Assembly (NCBI GenBank): GCA_905116865.2
Contig: CAJHNH020008543.1
Span: 1,146,002 to 1,210,001, forward strand
Source of the DNA: Candidula unifasciata
Taxonomy: Eukaryota > Mollusca > Gastropoda > Stylommatophora > Geomitridae
Length of the DNA stretch: 64,000 nucleotides
Reading direction: 5' to 3'
Part shown: positions 50,936 through 62,889 of the stretch, one piece after another
Layout: every line of letters begins with the position of its first letter
Numbering within the stretch: the first letter of the stretch is position 1
The notes under the pieces: model-generated
Databases searched by the model: none
What the model was told of the DNA's origin: nothing
Seen by the model: the letters and a program-made list of their open reading frames with translations, nothing else
Made by a program: the position numbers and the translations under genes

Positions 50936-51167
50936 AAGAATATTTAATTGTCTCAGGTTGGGGAACATTTTCCCGGATTTCCAGGACAAGACACGTCAAC
51001 CCGGAAGTTGTGGCCTCGTGATCGGTTCAGGTTTGGCAGAGCCGACAGCCCGGTTGTTTGCGGATAGACAACTGAGCGTGATGGAATTATTCAGGGGCGC
51101 CGCATGGGCTCTTCTTCTCGGTAAATCTGGCGTAATAATGTAACAGGTGTCCTACCTGGCTTCTGGG

Positions 51168-53078
51168 AAGCAAGAAAGGTCGATTTCCAGATTAAGGGAA
51201 GGGGAACAGAAGAAAAGAAAGATCTAAAAGTATGAAGCAAGAAAGGTAGATTTCCACATTAAGGTAAGGGGAACATCGGAAAAGAATGGAAGAAAGAAAG
51301 AAAGATCTAAAAGTATGAAGCAAAAAAGGTAGATTTCCACATTAAGGGAAGGGGAACAGAAAAAAAGAATGGAAGAAAGAAAGAAAGATCTAAAAGTATG
51401 AAGCAAGAAAGGTAGATTTCCACATTAAGGGAAGGGGAACAGAAGAAAAGAATGGAAGAAAGAAAGAAAGAAAGAAAGATCTAAAAGTATGAAGCAAGAA
51501 AGGTAGATTTCTACATTAAGGAAGGGGAACAGAAGAAAAGAATGGAAGAAAGAAAGAAAGATCTAAAAGTATGGAGCAAGAAAGGTAGATTTCCAGATTA
51601 AGGGAAGGGGAACAGAGGAAAAGAATGGAAGAAAGAAAGAAAGATCTAAAAATATGAAGCAAGAAATGTAGATTTCCAGATTAAGGAAAGGGGAACAGAA
51701 GAAAAGAATTAAAGAAAGTAAGAAAGAAAGATCTAAAAGTATAAAGCAAGAAAGGTAGATTTCCACATTAAGGAAAGGGGGACAGAAGAAAAGAATGGAA
51801 GAAAGAAAGAAAGATCTAAAAGTATGGAGTAGGAAAGGTAGATTTCCACATTAAGGGAAGGGGAACAGAAGAAAAGAATGCAAGAAAGAATGAAAGATCT
51901 AAAAGTATGAAGCAAGAAATGTAGATTTCCAGATTAAGGAAAAGGGAACAGAAGAAAAGAATTAAAGAAAGAAAGAAAGATCTAAAAGTATGAAGCAAGA
52001 AAGGTAGATTTCCAGATTAAGGGAAAGGGGAACAGAAGAAAAGAATTAAAGAAAGTAAGAAAGAAAGAAAATTCTAAAAGTATGAAGCAAGAAAGGTAGA
52101 TTTCCAGATTAAGGGAAGGAGAACAGAAGAAAAGAATTAAAGAAAGAAAGAAAGAAAGATCTAAAAGTACGAAGCAAGAAAGGTAGATTTCCAGATTAAG
52201 GGAAGGAGAACAGAAGAAAAGAATTACAGAAAGAAAGAAAGAAAGATCTAAAAGTATGAAGCAAGAAAAGTAGATTTCCAGATTAAGGGAAGGGGAACAG
52301 AAGAAAAGTATTAAAGAAAGAAAGATATAAAAGTATCAAGCAAGAAAAGTAGATTTCCAGATTAAGGGAAGAGGAACAGTTGAAAAGAATCAAAGAAAGA
52401 AAGAAAGATCTAAAAGTATGAAGCAAGAAAAGTAGATTTCCAGATTAAGGGAAGTGGAACAGAAGAAAAGAATTAAAGGAAGAAAGAAAGAAAGATCTAA
52501 AAGTATGAAGCAAGAAAGGTAGATTTCCAGATTAAGGGAAGTGGAACAGAAGAAAAGAATTAAAGGAAGAAAGAAAGAAAGATCTAAAAGTATGAAGCAA
52601 GAAAGGTAGATTTCCATGTTAAGGGAAGGGAAACAGTGGGGGGAAAAAAGAAAGAAAGAAAGATCTAAAAGTGTGAAGCAAGAAAGGTAGATTTCCACAT
52701 TAAGGTAAAGGGGAACAGAAGAAAAGAAAGGAAGAAATAAAGATCTAAAAGTATGAAGCAATAAAGGTAGATTTCAAAATTAAGGGAAGGGGAACAGAAG
52801 AAAAGAATTAAAGGAAGAAAGAAAGAAAGATCTAAAAGTATGAAGCAAGAAAGGTAGATTTCCATGTTAAGGGAAGGGAAACAGGGGGGAAAAAAGAAAG
52901 AAAGAAAGATCTAAAAGTGTGAAGCAAGAAAGGTAGATTTCCACATTAAGGGAAAGGAGAACAGAAGAAAAGAAAGGAAGAAAGAAAGATCTAAAAGTAT
53001 GAAGCAATAAAGGTAGATTTCAAAATTAAGGGAAGGGGAACAGAAGAAAAGGAAAGAAAGACAGAGATCTAAAAGTTT
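51168..53078. repeat. 83-bp minisatellite, about 23 units
   Basis: A 1.9-kb array. The unit contains gaagcaagaaaggtagattt, ccacattaagggaagggga, acagaagaaaagaatgga and a variable number of gaaa repeats before gatctaaaagtat. Units differ by substitutions and by the count of gaaa, with subfamilies (ccagatt versus ccacatt, and a ccatgtt variant near 52610 and 52860). Purine-rich on the plus strand. Confidence 0.95.
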
Positions 53079-53079
53079 G

Positions 53080-53760
53080 AAAGGGTGGAAACCGAAGAAG
53101 GTATTGAGAACATTGACATATCTGCAATATAAATGTAAAGAGCGTGAGCGAAAGAAAGAAAACGATTAGGAGTTGAAAAAGGAAGAAGAAAAATATAATA
53201 CAGAGAACACCGTTGCATGTACAATAAGATTTTTTTTTTTTTAAAGAGAGAAGAGAGATGTAACGCTTTGACTTTCTACATCCAGGTACTGCCACCAGGG
53301 ATTCGCTCCGGTACACACCCGGACTTGTTCACCAGAGCGTGGAGAGACCCTGTCACACACACCTAGACCGACAGTAACAAATTTACACCCACCAGTGATA
53401 ACGCCCTCCGAGTGTCTGCGACGTCATGTCACGTGACTTCAGATTTAAGAAGGCATTTTTTCTAGAGTTTTTTCTTGGCATTGTGGGCAACTTACCCAAC
53501 ACGTTTTCTTCCTAGATGGATTTTATGTATAGAAGTTTTCTTTAGTGTGCAGTGACACTGGACTATTCACACAGTAAGTTTCATTTAAAGAATTATATAC
53601 GTCATTTGTTAGAAAGGGTCTTTTTTTAATGACAAAGATTTTATATCAAGATTTGTCAGTTAGAAAAATGATGTGTGTGACAATGTCACTTTTCTTTTTG
53701 ATATCTAATGAGAGTGTGTATCAATATCAGTACATTATATGTGTGTGCCTCAAACTAAAC
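53080..53760. other. No gene seen
   Basis: Sequence between the 83-bp and ~30-bp arrays; short spurious frames only. Confidence 0.45.
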
Positions 53761-54030
53761 TATATAACATACCACCATACCATGGATAGGCTGGATAACT
53801 GTTAACCGTGCTGCGGATATGGGTGGATAACCCACTAGCCTACCTTGGATAACTTACCACATTAGTGTGGATAGGAGTGGATAATCTTTCACCATGATAT
53901 CGTGGATATAAAAGGATAACTTACCATGATATCATGGATAGCAGTGGATAAGTTACTACTGTTTTGTGGATAAGTTACTACTGTTTCGTGGATAACTTAA
54001 ACACAATATCATGAGTAGGAATTGATAACA
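53760..54030. repeat. Degenerate ~30-bp repeats (ggataacttaccat type)
   Basis: Units containing tggataacttaccatgatat or tgtggataagttactactg, repeated about eight times with clear decay. Confidence 0.75.
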
Positions 54031-54284
54031 TACCCGGATATGGTCCATATCACTGTGTCACTATATGCACTTAGCTCGGTAACTGGGCGACGGAAGTATA
54101 CCTTTTTAGTCTAAACATGGAAAAAAAAATACAGCTGCTATTATCAGAAGCAAAAACTTGCCACGACTAACAACAGTAAAACACTAAAAAGACACTGAAT
54201 GGGAAATGGATGGGACAAAGATATAGAAAATATATTTCAAGTTAACAAAAGAAGGCTTTTTCTATTGAAAAAAAAAAAAAAAAG

Positions 54285-54450
54285 AACTTGGTTCCCAAGT
54301 CGACCCAGCCTAAGAAGGTTCAATCTAAGTCGAGGCGGCCGGAGTGATAATGACCGCTTTATGCAGTGATGTCTGAGTGTCTACTACAAAATATGAGTCT
54401 GGCATGTATGCCCGGTGCACCAATAGCGTGAAAGAAGTCATTTAGTTTTC
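54285..54450 (+). repeat. SINE family S2, diverged copy without head
   Basis: Central block cccaagtcgacccagcctaa, ggcggccggagtgataatga, and a diverged 3' block ending gcgtgaaagaagtca. Confidence 0.6.
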
Positions 54451-54464
54451 TTTTGCTTTCGGTC

Positions 54465-54690
54465 CCATACGGATTAGAAAATAGGACTGTCCTGCGGGAG
54501 GTCATGATTCGAATCCTGGATACGTTTGAAGATTTTGTTTTCTGTTGAGGGCTAACATAAAATCGTAATCTGCACAGTCCGTGACGACAGCACTAGCCAT
54601 GCGGCTTAAATCCTCAGGCTTAAAGTCCCCCCTGCCTACACCGCGAGGGTAATTATAGAAGTGGTAATTCTAGGCAGTTATTCCAGTTTG
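54465..54690 (+). repeat. SINE family S4, copy 4
   Basis: Head region aggactgtcctgcgggaggt with B box gattcgaatcct, then acagtccgtgacgacagcac, tagccatgcggcttaaatcc and tcaggcttaaag. Directly follows an S2 copy. Confidence 0.7.
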
Positions 54691-54829
54691 GGGGCATATT
54701 CCTGAATGTTTAAAACCCATGTACACAATATCACCACTTGCGAGATGAGATGTCAGGAAAAAAAATCCACCAACCGAACCATCCGAGATCGAGGATAGGA
54801 GCATCATTAAGAACAGGGCTGAATATCAA

Positions 54830-55570
54830 ATGTGAGATTAAAAACTAAAGAGGAAATTAGCAAAGCTATCAATCTCCTGAAGGAAGGGAAGCGGAGGGTT
54901 CGGGTGGTATCCCAGCAGAAGCTATTAAGGCCAACATACACACATCAACGGAATTGCTACATAGATTTTTTTAGTAAAGTCCGGGAAACAGAAGAAATAT
55001 CAGCAGTCTGGTGCATAGGATATCTTTGAAACTGCCCCCCTTCACCCCCCCCCCCCCCCCAAGGGCTATTTACAGGAGTGCGAGAACTACAGGGGAATTA
55101 TTTTGCTGTCAGTTCTCGGTTAAATATTTAGTAGGATTAATTTTATAAGAATAAAAGATGATAGTGATATAAAGCTAAGAGATGAACAGGCAGGTTTTCG
55201 ACCAAACATATTCTGTACTGACCAGATAGCCACATTACGTACAATAATCGAGCAAAGCATTTAATTTAATTCACCAGGTTATTTTGGATTCGTAGATATG
55301 AAAAAGCTTTTGACAGCATTGATAGGAGATCCCTCTGCAAAAAAATGGGGCACTATGGAATCCTACAGAAAAATATTAACTTAGTAAAGGAAGACATAAT
55401 ATGCTAAGTTTTTCCTGAGGGAAAGCTAACAGGTGCATTTGAAATAAAAACAACTGTGCGACAGGGATGTCTTTTTTCACAACTCCTATTTTTATATGTT
55501 TTTACTATATGAGACAAACTAGCACAGAATCACTAAAAAGACACTGAATGGGAAATGGATGGGACACAGA
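54830..55570 (+). pseudogene. Decayed RTE-like reverse transcriptase
   Basis: Scattered over frames with stops: (A/S)INLLKEGK, SSRL-like NYRGI region, DEQAGFR-like segment (RTGRFSTKHI), YEKAFDSIDRRSLCKKMGHY, VRQGCLFSQLLFLYVF. These are the fingers and palm of an RTE-like enzyme, upstream of the part kept in the 42-kb copy. Many stops and indels. A 36-bp perfect direct repeat at 54182-54217 and 55531-55566 brackets it. Confidence 0.7.
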
Positions 55571-55599
55571 CATGAGGAGGTAAAGAGAAACATTTAGAT

Positions 55600-56107
55600 A
55601 CTACTGGTCTCCATCCTTTTTCATGTCGACCCCCCCCCCCCCCCCTTTGAATTTATAACAAGTTCCTCCCGCCCCCATTGAGTATATTGCAAAACACCAA
55701 CGCCCCCCCCCCCCCCAACACAACAAAATGTGATTACAATGAAGACGTCATTAGATTCCACAACAAGAGAAACAGGCAGTATGGAGATTCGTTTTGGTCA
55801 CATTGTGATCTTAATCTACAATTAAATGCCTGTGTTACCATATTAATTAGATATTTAACTATAGAAATACAAACTGCTTATACAAACAAAATAGAAATAC
55901 TCTTAACTTTTTGTTTTATAAATAGTTTTAAAATATTTTATTTATAATTAAACCGAAGAAATAATATAAAGAATTATTACAAAAACAAATATTCGCTAAA
56001 TTTCAAAATTGCTTGACGCCCCCTTAAAACCTCCTCGCACCTTTCATAGTAGCCCTCACCCTTCCCCCCCCCCCCCTACCTTTCCCCACCAGGTTGGCGA
56101 TCATGTC
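55600..56107. mobile_element. hAT-like non-autonomous element
   Basis: Left end actggtctccatcctttttc-atgtcgacccc and right end ccaggttggcgatcatg are related as inverted ends (ggtctccatcc versus gatcgccaacc). Internal sequence is AT-rich with C runs and no transposase. Confidence 0.4.
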
Positions 56108-56559
56108 TTGAACAAACGGTAATGAGCTGTAATTGGGTTAGAAGGAAGAAGAAGAACAATTGGAAGAAGAAGGAGGAAGAAGTAGAAGTAGAAGAAAAAA
56201 TAGGAGAAAGGTGAGAGTGTGGGGCTGTGAGGGGGAAATTGGAGAAGAAAAGGAACAACAAGAAAACATGAACAAGAAGGGCAAGATCAAGAAGAAATAG
56301 CATACTACAAACATCTTATCTATACAGAAAACGTCAGCCCATTGGTACATTGTGTACATGACATAACAAATACTTATGAAAACAGGTTATATCACCTTCT
56401 ACTATTCATCGCTATAAATGTGTGCCTATTTTTAGTCTTGGGTGCGTACGTCTGTATTCACTTATCCATATACATGTTGTATATATGGTATCAGTTGCTT
56501 GACAGGAATGTCTTGTCATAATTATCTATTTCATAAATTTCAAAGAATCAAGGTATAGG

Positions 56560-56930
56560 AAAGCCACAAGTTGACTAGCTGGTTAGGCAACAGGTTGGTC
56601 GACTGGCTGATTGGCTGGTTTGACGATTAGTTGGATGTTTAGCAGATTAGTTGACTGGTTGGCTTGCTAACGGATTGGTTGACTGGTGCTGTGGGTAACC
56701 GGCTGCTTGACTGCATGTTTTGTCTATTGTTTGACTGGTAGGTTTGTCAAATGGTTGCCTGTTGGTTTGTCAATCGGTTGACTGATTAGTTTGTGAATCG
56801 ATTTACTTCCTAATTTGTCAATTGGCTGACTAGCTGGCTGGTTGTTTGCTTGGTTTTGTGATCGATTTACTGTTTGTTTGGCTGTGTGGTGGGTTGCCTA
56901 TTGGTTAACTAGTTGGTTGGTGAATACTCA
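56560..56930. repeat. Degenerate tandem of ggttgactggtt-type units
   Basis: About 370 bp built from tggttgactggttggctgat-like pieces, imperfect, with no fixed period. Confidence 0.8.
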
Positions 56931-57399
56931 CGAAGACAGTATTTAACTCTCAAATAATACACATTAACATTCAGTTCTTTGAGCCATGAAAACTGCTAAC
57001 TACTATAGGAGTTGACGTAGAGACCTTTCCTTTACCACGATATCATCTCCACGGGAACTGTGTGGCAGAGCACCTCTCCCCAGAAGGGCATCCTCACATC
57101 GCATGTGTTTCATATGAGTATTTTGCGACTTACTTCGTGAGTCAGGAAGAGAGAAAATAATGTCTGTAAAGTCCAGGCTATGACATTTTTCTCTCAGCGC
57201 CCAGTCAGTTCCATTGTAGTTGGTAATGTATTTGTCTATAGTCAATATAAGATAAGTGAGGTGACAAAATACATTCATTTCACTCCTCGGTACTTTCGAA
57301 TTTCATATGTATCTACATGTTTTCCTTCACGAAGAAGCCTCTGTTTCAAGTAACTTAAGTTCTGGAATAAGATTTAAGTCCACAAGTCGGCGAATAATC

Positions 57400-58200
57400 A
57401 GAACTTTCCTCCGGAGTTTACAGCCGGTGAATGCGAAGAAGAAGAATGATTCTTTCTATGTTATTGAACTAGCGGGATGAAATATATGTGGTTGAGACAA
57501 TAAGCAACTCCCCACTGAACTACAAAAACGGGAAAAGTAAACACCATGAAATATTACTCATGACCCAGACGATGAATATGTGAATAGTGAGTCAAACAAC
57601 AATTACGACAACATAAAACCCCGTAGCCAGCACCTAGACAGACCACGTGCAGGAGGTACAAGTCCTTTTCTGGATTAAAAGAAATGAAATTTAATCAACA
57701 CATTCGACATCTGTTTATTTTCCTAAATACAAAACTAGCGTGCTTCGCAGATAACAATACATGAACAATGTGTTCGAACAAACCATGTTCTAATCACTCT
57801 AACTAACTAACAAATATGAGAGTTCGCCTATAATTCAAGGCAATCGACTGTCAGAATCTCCGCGCGAGGATACACATAGAATTATAACACCATCTGTCTA
57901 CTGAACGTAAAGCCAAAACATGAAACTAGTGAGCCAGTCCATCTCTAGACTCAGTCCCCCTGAACCTACGTTGCACTAGAACCATGTACGTTTCCGCAGC
58001 CGATGGATAGGACATGTTTATAGTGTCACTGCCGCAGACCAGGTTGGCAATTTTCTCCTGTGCTGGGTCTTGTATCGCTTTTCAATTCACGGGCACTTTT
58101 AGAGAGTTCCAATCTGCAAACCTGCCAGTTTGAGTTCGCCAAGTGCAGACAAACCAAAATTATTATAACACGCTAACAACCTACTCGTCCAGCCTGTTAC
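57400..58200 (+). repeat. Dispersed repeat H, copy 1
   Basis: Shares several blocks in the same order with 61330-61690: tgaatagtgagt(c/t)aaacaac, tctactgaacgta-gccaaaaca, cctgaacctacgtt, aaattattataacacgctaa and cagcctgttaca. It also begins with the GAA-tailed end gtttacagccggtgaatgcg-(gaa)n. No coding potential seen. Confidence 0.6.
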
Positions 58201-58825
58201 ACATACCGCACTAAATTTGTTGGCGTCCTGACAACTAAACAATAGCTGACAATTATTGCCCACCAAATCATCTAAGCTCATGTTCTACATCCCATCAAAT
58301 TACGGGTCACATCTACCTCAAAACAAAATATCCTCACGACATAACATACATTATTAGCTAGCCTGCAGCATTATGAACATAGAAGCAAAAATAGAAGTTA
58401 ATGTCATTGGCACATAAGCAAACATGCCTCGGTCCAAGAAAACTGAATAATTAACACATTCGCTCTAGTAAGGAATTGCACCACTGATGGTAATAATCAT
58501 TGAACAATCTTGTAACCATGGGCGTTTTAAGTTTCAAAACACCATCAGATCAGTAAAATCATTACAAGCTCCCCATCTTTATTGTGCTCGACAATGGAAC
58601 AATGCCGTTAAAAATATAAAAAATTACTGACATACAAAAAGAAAAACTGCAAAACATCAAATACTTAGTCATCAACTTGTTTGATCAACACAAGCCAGGA
58701 TTTTTGACTGCTGAAGTTTCTCCTCGACGTCCAGTAGTTCTCCCTAGATCTGTTCTTTTAACTACTTGTTACCTCAGCCGCATGGTTTACAAGAGCCGTA
58801 ATCGGTAATACCTAGGCCAGAAGCC
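58200..58825. other. No gene seen
   Basis: AT-rich, unrecognised. Confidence 0.45.
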
Positions 58826-58827
58826 GT

Positions 58828-59030
58828 GCCAGGCTCCCTAGCGTAGTTGGTTAAACCTGACTTGACTGCGGCCGGGTGATGAACTCCTTGTGGTCCGGGT
58901 TCACTCACAGGGTAGGCAGAAAAGCCTCATTTCTCCCAGATTTATGGTACCTATGATGGAATCAAGGCCGTTGCGATATCCATAGTACCGAACTAAAAGG
59001 TTTACAACTCATGGTTTCTGAATACTTAAA
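58828..59030 (+). repeat. SINE family S3, copy 3
   Basis: Head ccaggctccctagcgtagtt, B box gggttcactcac, body ggtaggcagaaaagcctcat, ending catggtttctgaatact. Confidence 0.8.
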
Positions 59031-61320
59031 AAAATGGCCGGCAATGTACAAAATTGGACATACCTTGGCCAAATTCCTACAATGGATATGATCGGACCAT
59101 AACCTTCTGTATATAGGTCCTTCTGACTAAATCACGTGACAGTTTGGCGAAGTCCCCTCGAAAATTGGTTACAGCAAGCCGTGCTTACACAGTTCTGTGT
59201 TCTTAACCTATTCGTATTACAAATCGACAAGCGGATATTGTGAAGTGGATATACAAGATTTTCATACTTTGCTGTTAGTTTACAGCATTTTGAATTTAAA
59301 TTCACCGGAGACAGTCGTGTTGTGATGTGTGTGTTACTGTGTCTACTCAACAATTTTGATGTTTTTGAAATGGCTGTTTATTCTTTCTTTACTTTGAATG
59401 TGGAAATCTTACTTTTAGGGTAATTAAAACAGGTAGTTTAGAAGCCAGATCTCGAGAATATCGTCAGTTGTCAGGTGCATACTATCTTGTGTTGGAAGAA
59501 AACTATAGCTTTCATATTGACTGTGCATAAATGGTGGAACTACACTGTGGATAAATTGTGTCAAGATATTTCAGAGCTCTGAGTAAGTGGATAAAAAAAA
59601 ATATTTTATTTACTAACTAACCTCTCAGAGCAAGTCACTCTTTGCCTCTTTACTAATTGTTGACTAACAATTAGTAAAATGAACACAGACCATACAATTT
59701 GCAGTTTTATGGTCTGTGTTCATTTTTGTGAATTGTCTTCTGCTTCGTGAACACTGGCTGTAAACTGTAGCAGAAACTTCTGGTTGTTCATCTACTTCTG
59801 TGCTTTAGTATTTTTCCAGACACTATTTTGAACAACGAGACCCGGCATCTATATAGAGAATTTTTATGTTTGATATGTGTATGTTGAACAGCATTTGCAG
59901 TTATATGGTCTGTTTTAATGTGCTTCACTTACCTTCATGAAACTTATACGCGTTGTTGGATGCAGTATTCAGCAATATGTGTGATGCATTTTCAAACAGT
60001 TACAAACAAAATGCACAATGATAAGAAACGGATTTCATCCAACAAGATGAAACTGGACAAATTTGTTTGTCCCGTTTGCACCTTGATGATAAATATTTAG
60101 AAGTGCTATAAGTACTGTTAAGAAAACTGCTCTGGGTAAAAAAATTATTGCACATATCAATTTCATATTGACTGTGCTTGTTTACTAATTATTAAATAAC
60201 AGTATAACTATATGTTGTAGTAGTCTACTTCCAGTTTATATCTACACGTTGTTTATGTTCATGTTGACTGTAGCAAAAAGCATTTTTGTTTGTCTATAAT
60301 ATTTTAATAGCACACTTATTTACCTTCGAAATGACATATATTTCTTTAAAATATGTCGCAAATTAATGAAATTGTAGTTTAACTTTTATGTACATCTCCT
60401 GGATAAAAACTGCGAACACAGAGGGACTCCTTAGTTGCACAAGAACAGGAATTCCTATTGATCCAGTTGGCCTATAAATAGAGAAGGTCGTGGATCGGAC
60501 ATACTTCGGCTCTCGCGAAGCCTACACTGCACCAGACAATTCTCTTCTTCCTTCACCTATTTTAACCTCAACTTTCTTTCTGAGATTCAGCTTTTAAAAC
60601 CACTTTCTTCGATAGCAGACTCAACACCTGGTGGTGTATCATGTCCGTGGCTTTCTGACATTGCTGGCAACTGGTTGTATCGGCTGGTGTACCTCATATC
60701 AGATTTTCTAACACGAACAGACCTAAAAATCAAACTGAAACGGAGACCAAAAAACAAATAAACTGACCACAAGATTAGGTCCAGCCATAGACACAAAACC
60801 TTCCTTGGTTAAAAATAGACACAAGCCACTCCTTAGTGGACAATATCGAGAAAAGATATAAAACCGAACCAAAAGTATATTAGCAAGCTTCACAATGTAA
60901 CAAAATCAAATAAAACGTGATCGTTGCGGCTATGGAGCCCTTATCAGCACATACAAATCAAACAATACCACACAACTACAGAAAATCACTTAGCTGTTAT
61001 CTCGAAGAAGTTGGGTCGATGACTTCTCAGCAGACTGCCGAGACACGTGGGCCAGAGGAATAAATACGCACTGGATAGTACCAGGGGCCATAACTGGGGG
61101 TGGGTGGTGTTAAATAAAACTATGTGGGCACTAAAATCCCTGGGAGTTTAAATGAAACTGTGTTGGCGATTCAGTCCGGTGGATGTTAAAGTACCCAAAA
61201 TGTAAATAAAACAATTTCAATAGTGTTATTGCGTAATATTCAACTATATACATGTCAGGAGCTATTTTGAGCTAACGGGAAGCGAAAAAGGAAAAACAAA
61301 GATGGATACGAGAAAAAACA
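59030..61320. other. AT-rich region with paired hairpins, no gene seen
   Basis: Repeated motifs such as tttcatattgactgtgc (59512, 60162) suggest a decayed non-autonomous element around the hairpins at 59649-59726. No coding frame is convincing. Confidence 0.45.
59649..59726. repeat. Two adjacent perfect hairpins
   Basis: Hairpin 1 pairs tttactaattgtt (59649-59661) with aacaattagtaaa (59666-59678) over a 4-base loop. Hairpin 2 pairs aaaatgaacacagaccata (59676-59694) with tatggtctgtgttcatttt (59708-59726), 19 perfect pairs with a 13-base loop. Related half-sequences recur near 59891 (gcagttatatggtctgtttt) and 60162. Confidence 0.8.
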
Positions 61321-61329
61321 TGTGGTTAG

Positions 61330-61690
61330 GATACTAAGTAGATCGCTGCGGAATTGAAAAAGCGGGAAGAGTAAAGAAAACACAAAGGTTATTCTCATGC
61401 AAGGACCATGAAATACTGATCATGGCCCAGGCCATGAATCTGTGAATAGTGAGTTAAACAACACTTACTACTGAATAAAACTACATAGATCTAGATCTAA
61501 CACAATCTATCTACTGAACGTACCGCCAAAACACATATCCAACTAGCCAGTACATCTCTTGACCAAGTCCTCTTGAACCTACGTTTTCCTAGAACGCTGT
61601 ACAGCCAAATGCAGCTAAACGAAAATTATTATAACAGGCTAAAAACCAGCCAACTCAGCCAGCCTGTTACATTATAGTGATTAAATTTAT
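61330..61690 (+). repeat. Dispersed repeat H, copy 2
   Basis: Shorter copy of the 57.4-58.2-kb repeat, with the same ordered blocks and an internal deletion, ending at cagcctgttacatt. Confidence 0.6.
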
Positions 61691-62039
61691 TGATTTGCTG
61701 GTTTGGGTGCAAAAAAAGTTATAATTAGCTCAACTAAAACTCTGATCTACTCACTGAATTAGAAATACCATATCAAGAAACCTTCACCCAGGGTGGACTT
61801 CCTTCTAATTAACTCGAGAAATAATAATTTCTCAGTTAAAATAAAAATATCCATCATTACGGATCAAAGATCCTATTGCTGCCATCTTAATACAAAATAA
61901 TTGCTGTAGATTTTACCCTTATGTGTTTATATTTATGTTTGGTTTGCTTATATGTACTTTGTGTGTGTGTGTTTAAAAATATATATTTCACACATCATCT
62001 GTGTACAGTTGCATGCTGGTAGAGGTCTGTGAGGTGCAG

Positions 62040-62053
62040 GTTACTATAGCAAC
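62040..62053. promoter_or_regulatory. RFX X-box-like palindrome upstream of the signal-peptide exon
   Basis: GTTACTATAGCAAC closely follows the imperfect palindrome bound by RFX factors (GTTGCCATGGCAAC-type, G-T-N-R-Y-Y-N-N-R-G-Y-A-A-C pattern). It lies 64 bp upstream of the ATG at 62117, a distance typical for X-boxes of ciliary genes. The motif match is seen; binding and function are inferred. Confidence 0.4.
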
Positions 62054-62116
62054 GCTCTAGCAGAGGTTCTCAGAAGCCAGCTAAAAGTGGGAGTCATCAG
62101 ACGAGACAGATCCGCC

Positions 62117-62171
62117 ATGCTGGGGCGCTCACTGATCTTGTTGCTCATCTCTGGTGTCTGCACAGTTCATG
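62117..62171 (+). CDS. First coding exon with signal peptide (MLGRSLILLLISGVCTVH...)
   Basis: ATG in a good context (tccgccATG) opens an exon encoding MLGRSLILLLISGVCTVH. This is a classical signal peptide: short positive N region, a Leu/Ile core, and a small-residue cleavage region. It ends one base into a codon at the donor gtgaga (62172). No continuation exon is recognisable in the remaining 1.8 kb, which is mostly repeats, so the gene runs off the window. The product is therefore a secreted or membrane protein of unknown family. Confidence 0.55.
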
Positions 62172-62354
62172 GTGAGAAAGCTTAGCCTTATTCCTAAAAC
62201 TATTTCAGATAAATGATTTGTATAATTATATCTAATGCACAAGCAGGTTACGGCTGACGAAAGAGAAATGTGCCGCGGGGAGTGATCAGTGGAACTGATC
62301 AACACTCAGAACACGGGGAAAGGCAAGACTGACATAGAATCAGACTGCTACTCG

Positions 62355-62505
62355 TACTTTTTTCTGTGGCTTAGTAGTTGCGAGCGCACTTCGTAATGCC
62401 GGGGTGCCAGGTTCGATCCCAGCTGCTGACGGTTTGTCTTGCGCTGGTTTCGACAGTGGTACTGAGAGCTGACAGTCAGGAAGCATGACAAACTACTGAA
62501 CGTAA
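62355..62505 (+). repeat. tRNA-like SINE head (family S5)
   Basis: A box tggcttagtagttgcgagcg and B box ggttcgatccc 33 bp apart, a good internal pol III promoter. It does not fold as a complete tRNA with a CCA-ready acceptor stem, so it is called a SINE head. Lies 190 bp after the signal-peptide exon. Confidence 0.6.
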
Positions 62506-62889
62506 AATGTGTCTAGAAAACCCACAACAGAAAACAAAAAACCCTGGGATTGGTTCTGCAACGTCCTGTAAAAGATACGCAACTAACTTTAATTCATACT
62601 ATCGGAATGGTAAATCCGGGCTGGCTGCTTAAGATGGGACGGGAGCTTATGAGAAAGTTTCGAGTGTTTTCATGCCAGTTCTTAATCATCTTAACTCTAA
62701 TCAAGAAGGCAAGAAATGTCAATACTTATAATCCGCCATTACGAGAGGGAAAATAAATTATATCGATTCTCCAGTTGGGAGATTTGTCATGCCATACACA
62801 ATCGCCAAAATTTACAGACAAACCACAGGGTGACAATGTTTGCTGCAGTTGTAACTGTCCATTGTAACTGTCATTGTTATTTACATCGT

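Larger units (their letters stand above)
54182..55566. repeat. 36-bp perfect direct repeat bracketing 1.3 kb
   Basis: The 36 bases starting cactaaaaagacactgaatg occur at 54182-54217 and 55531-55566 without mismatch. The interval holds S2 and S4 SINEs and the decayed RTE-like reverse transcriptase. Confidence 0.9.

Noticed and set aside
50572..50999. Cys/Val-rich minus frames
   Set aside because: Artefacts of CA/TA microsatellites.
62355..62430. Functional tRNA gene
   Set aside because: A and B boxes are present but no full cloverleaf with a paired acceptor stem is visible; treated as a SINE head. The same applies to the S1-S4 heads.
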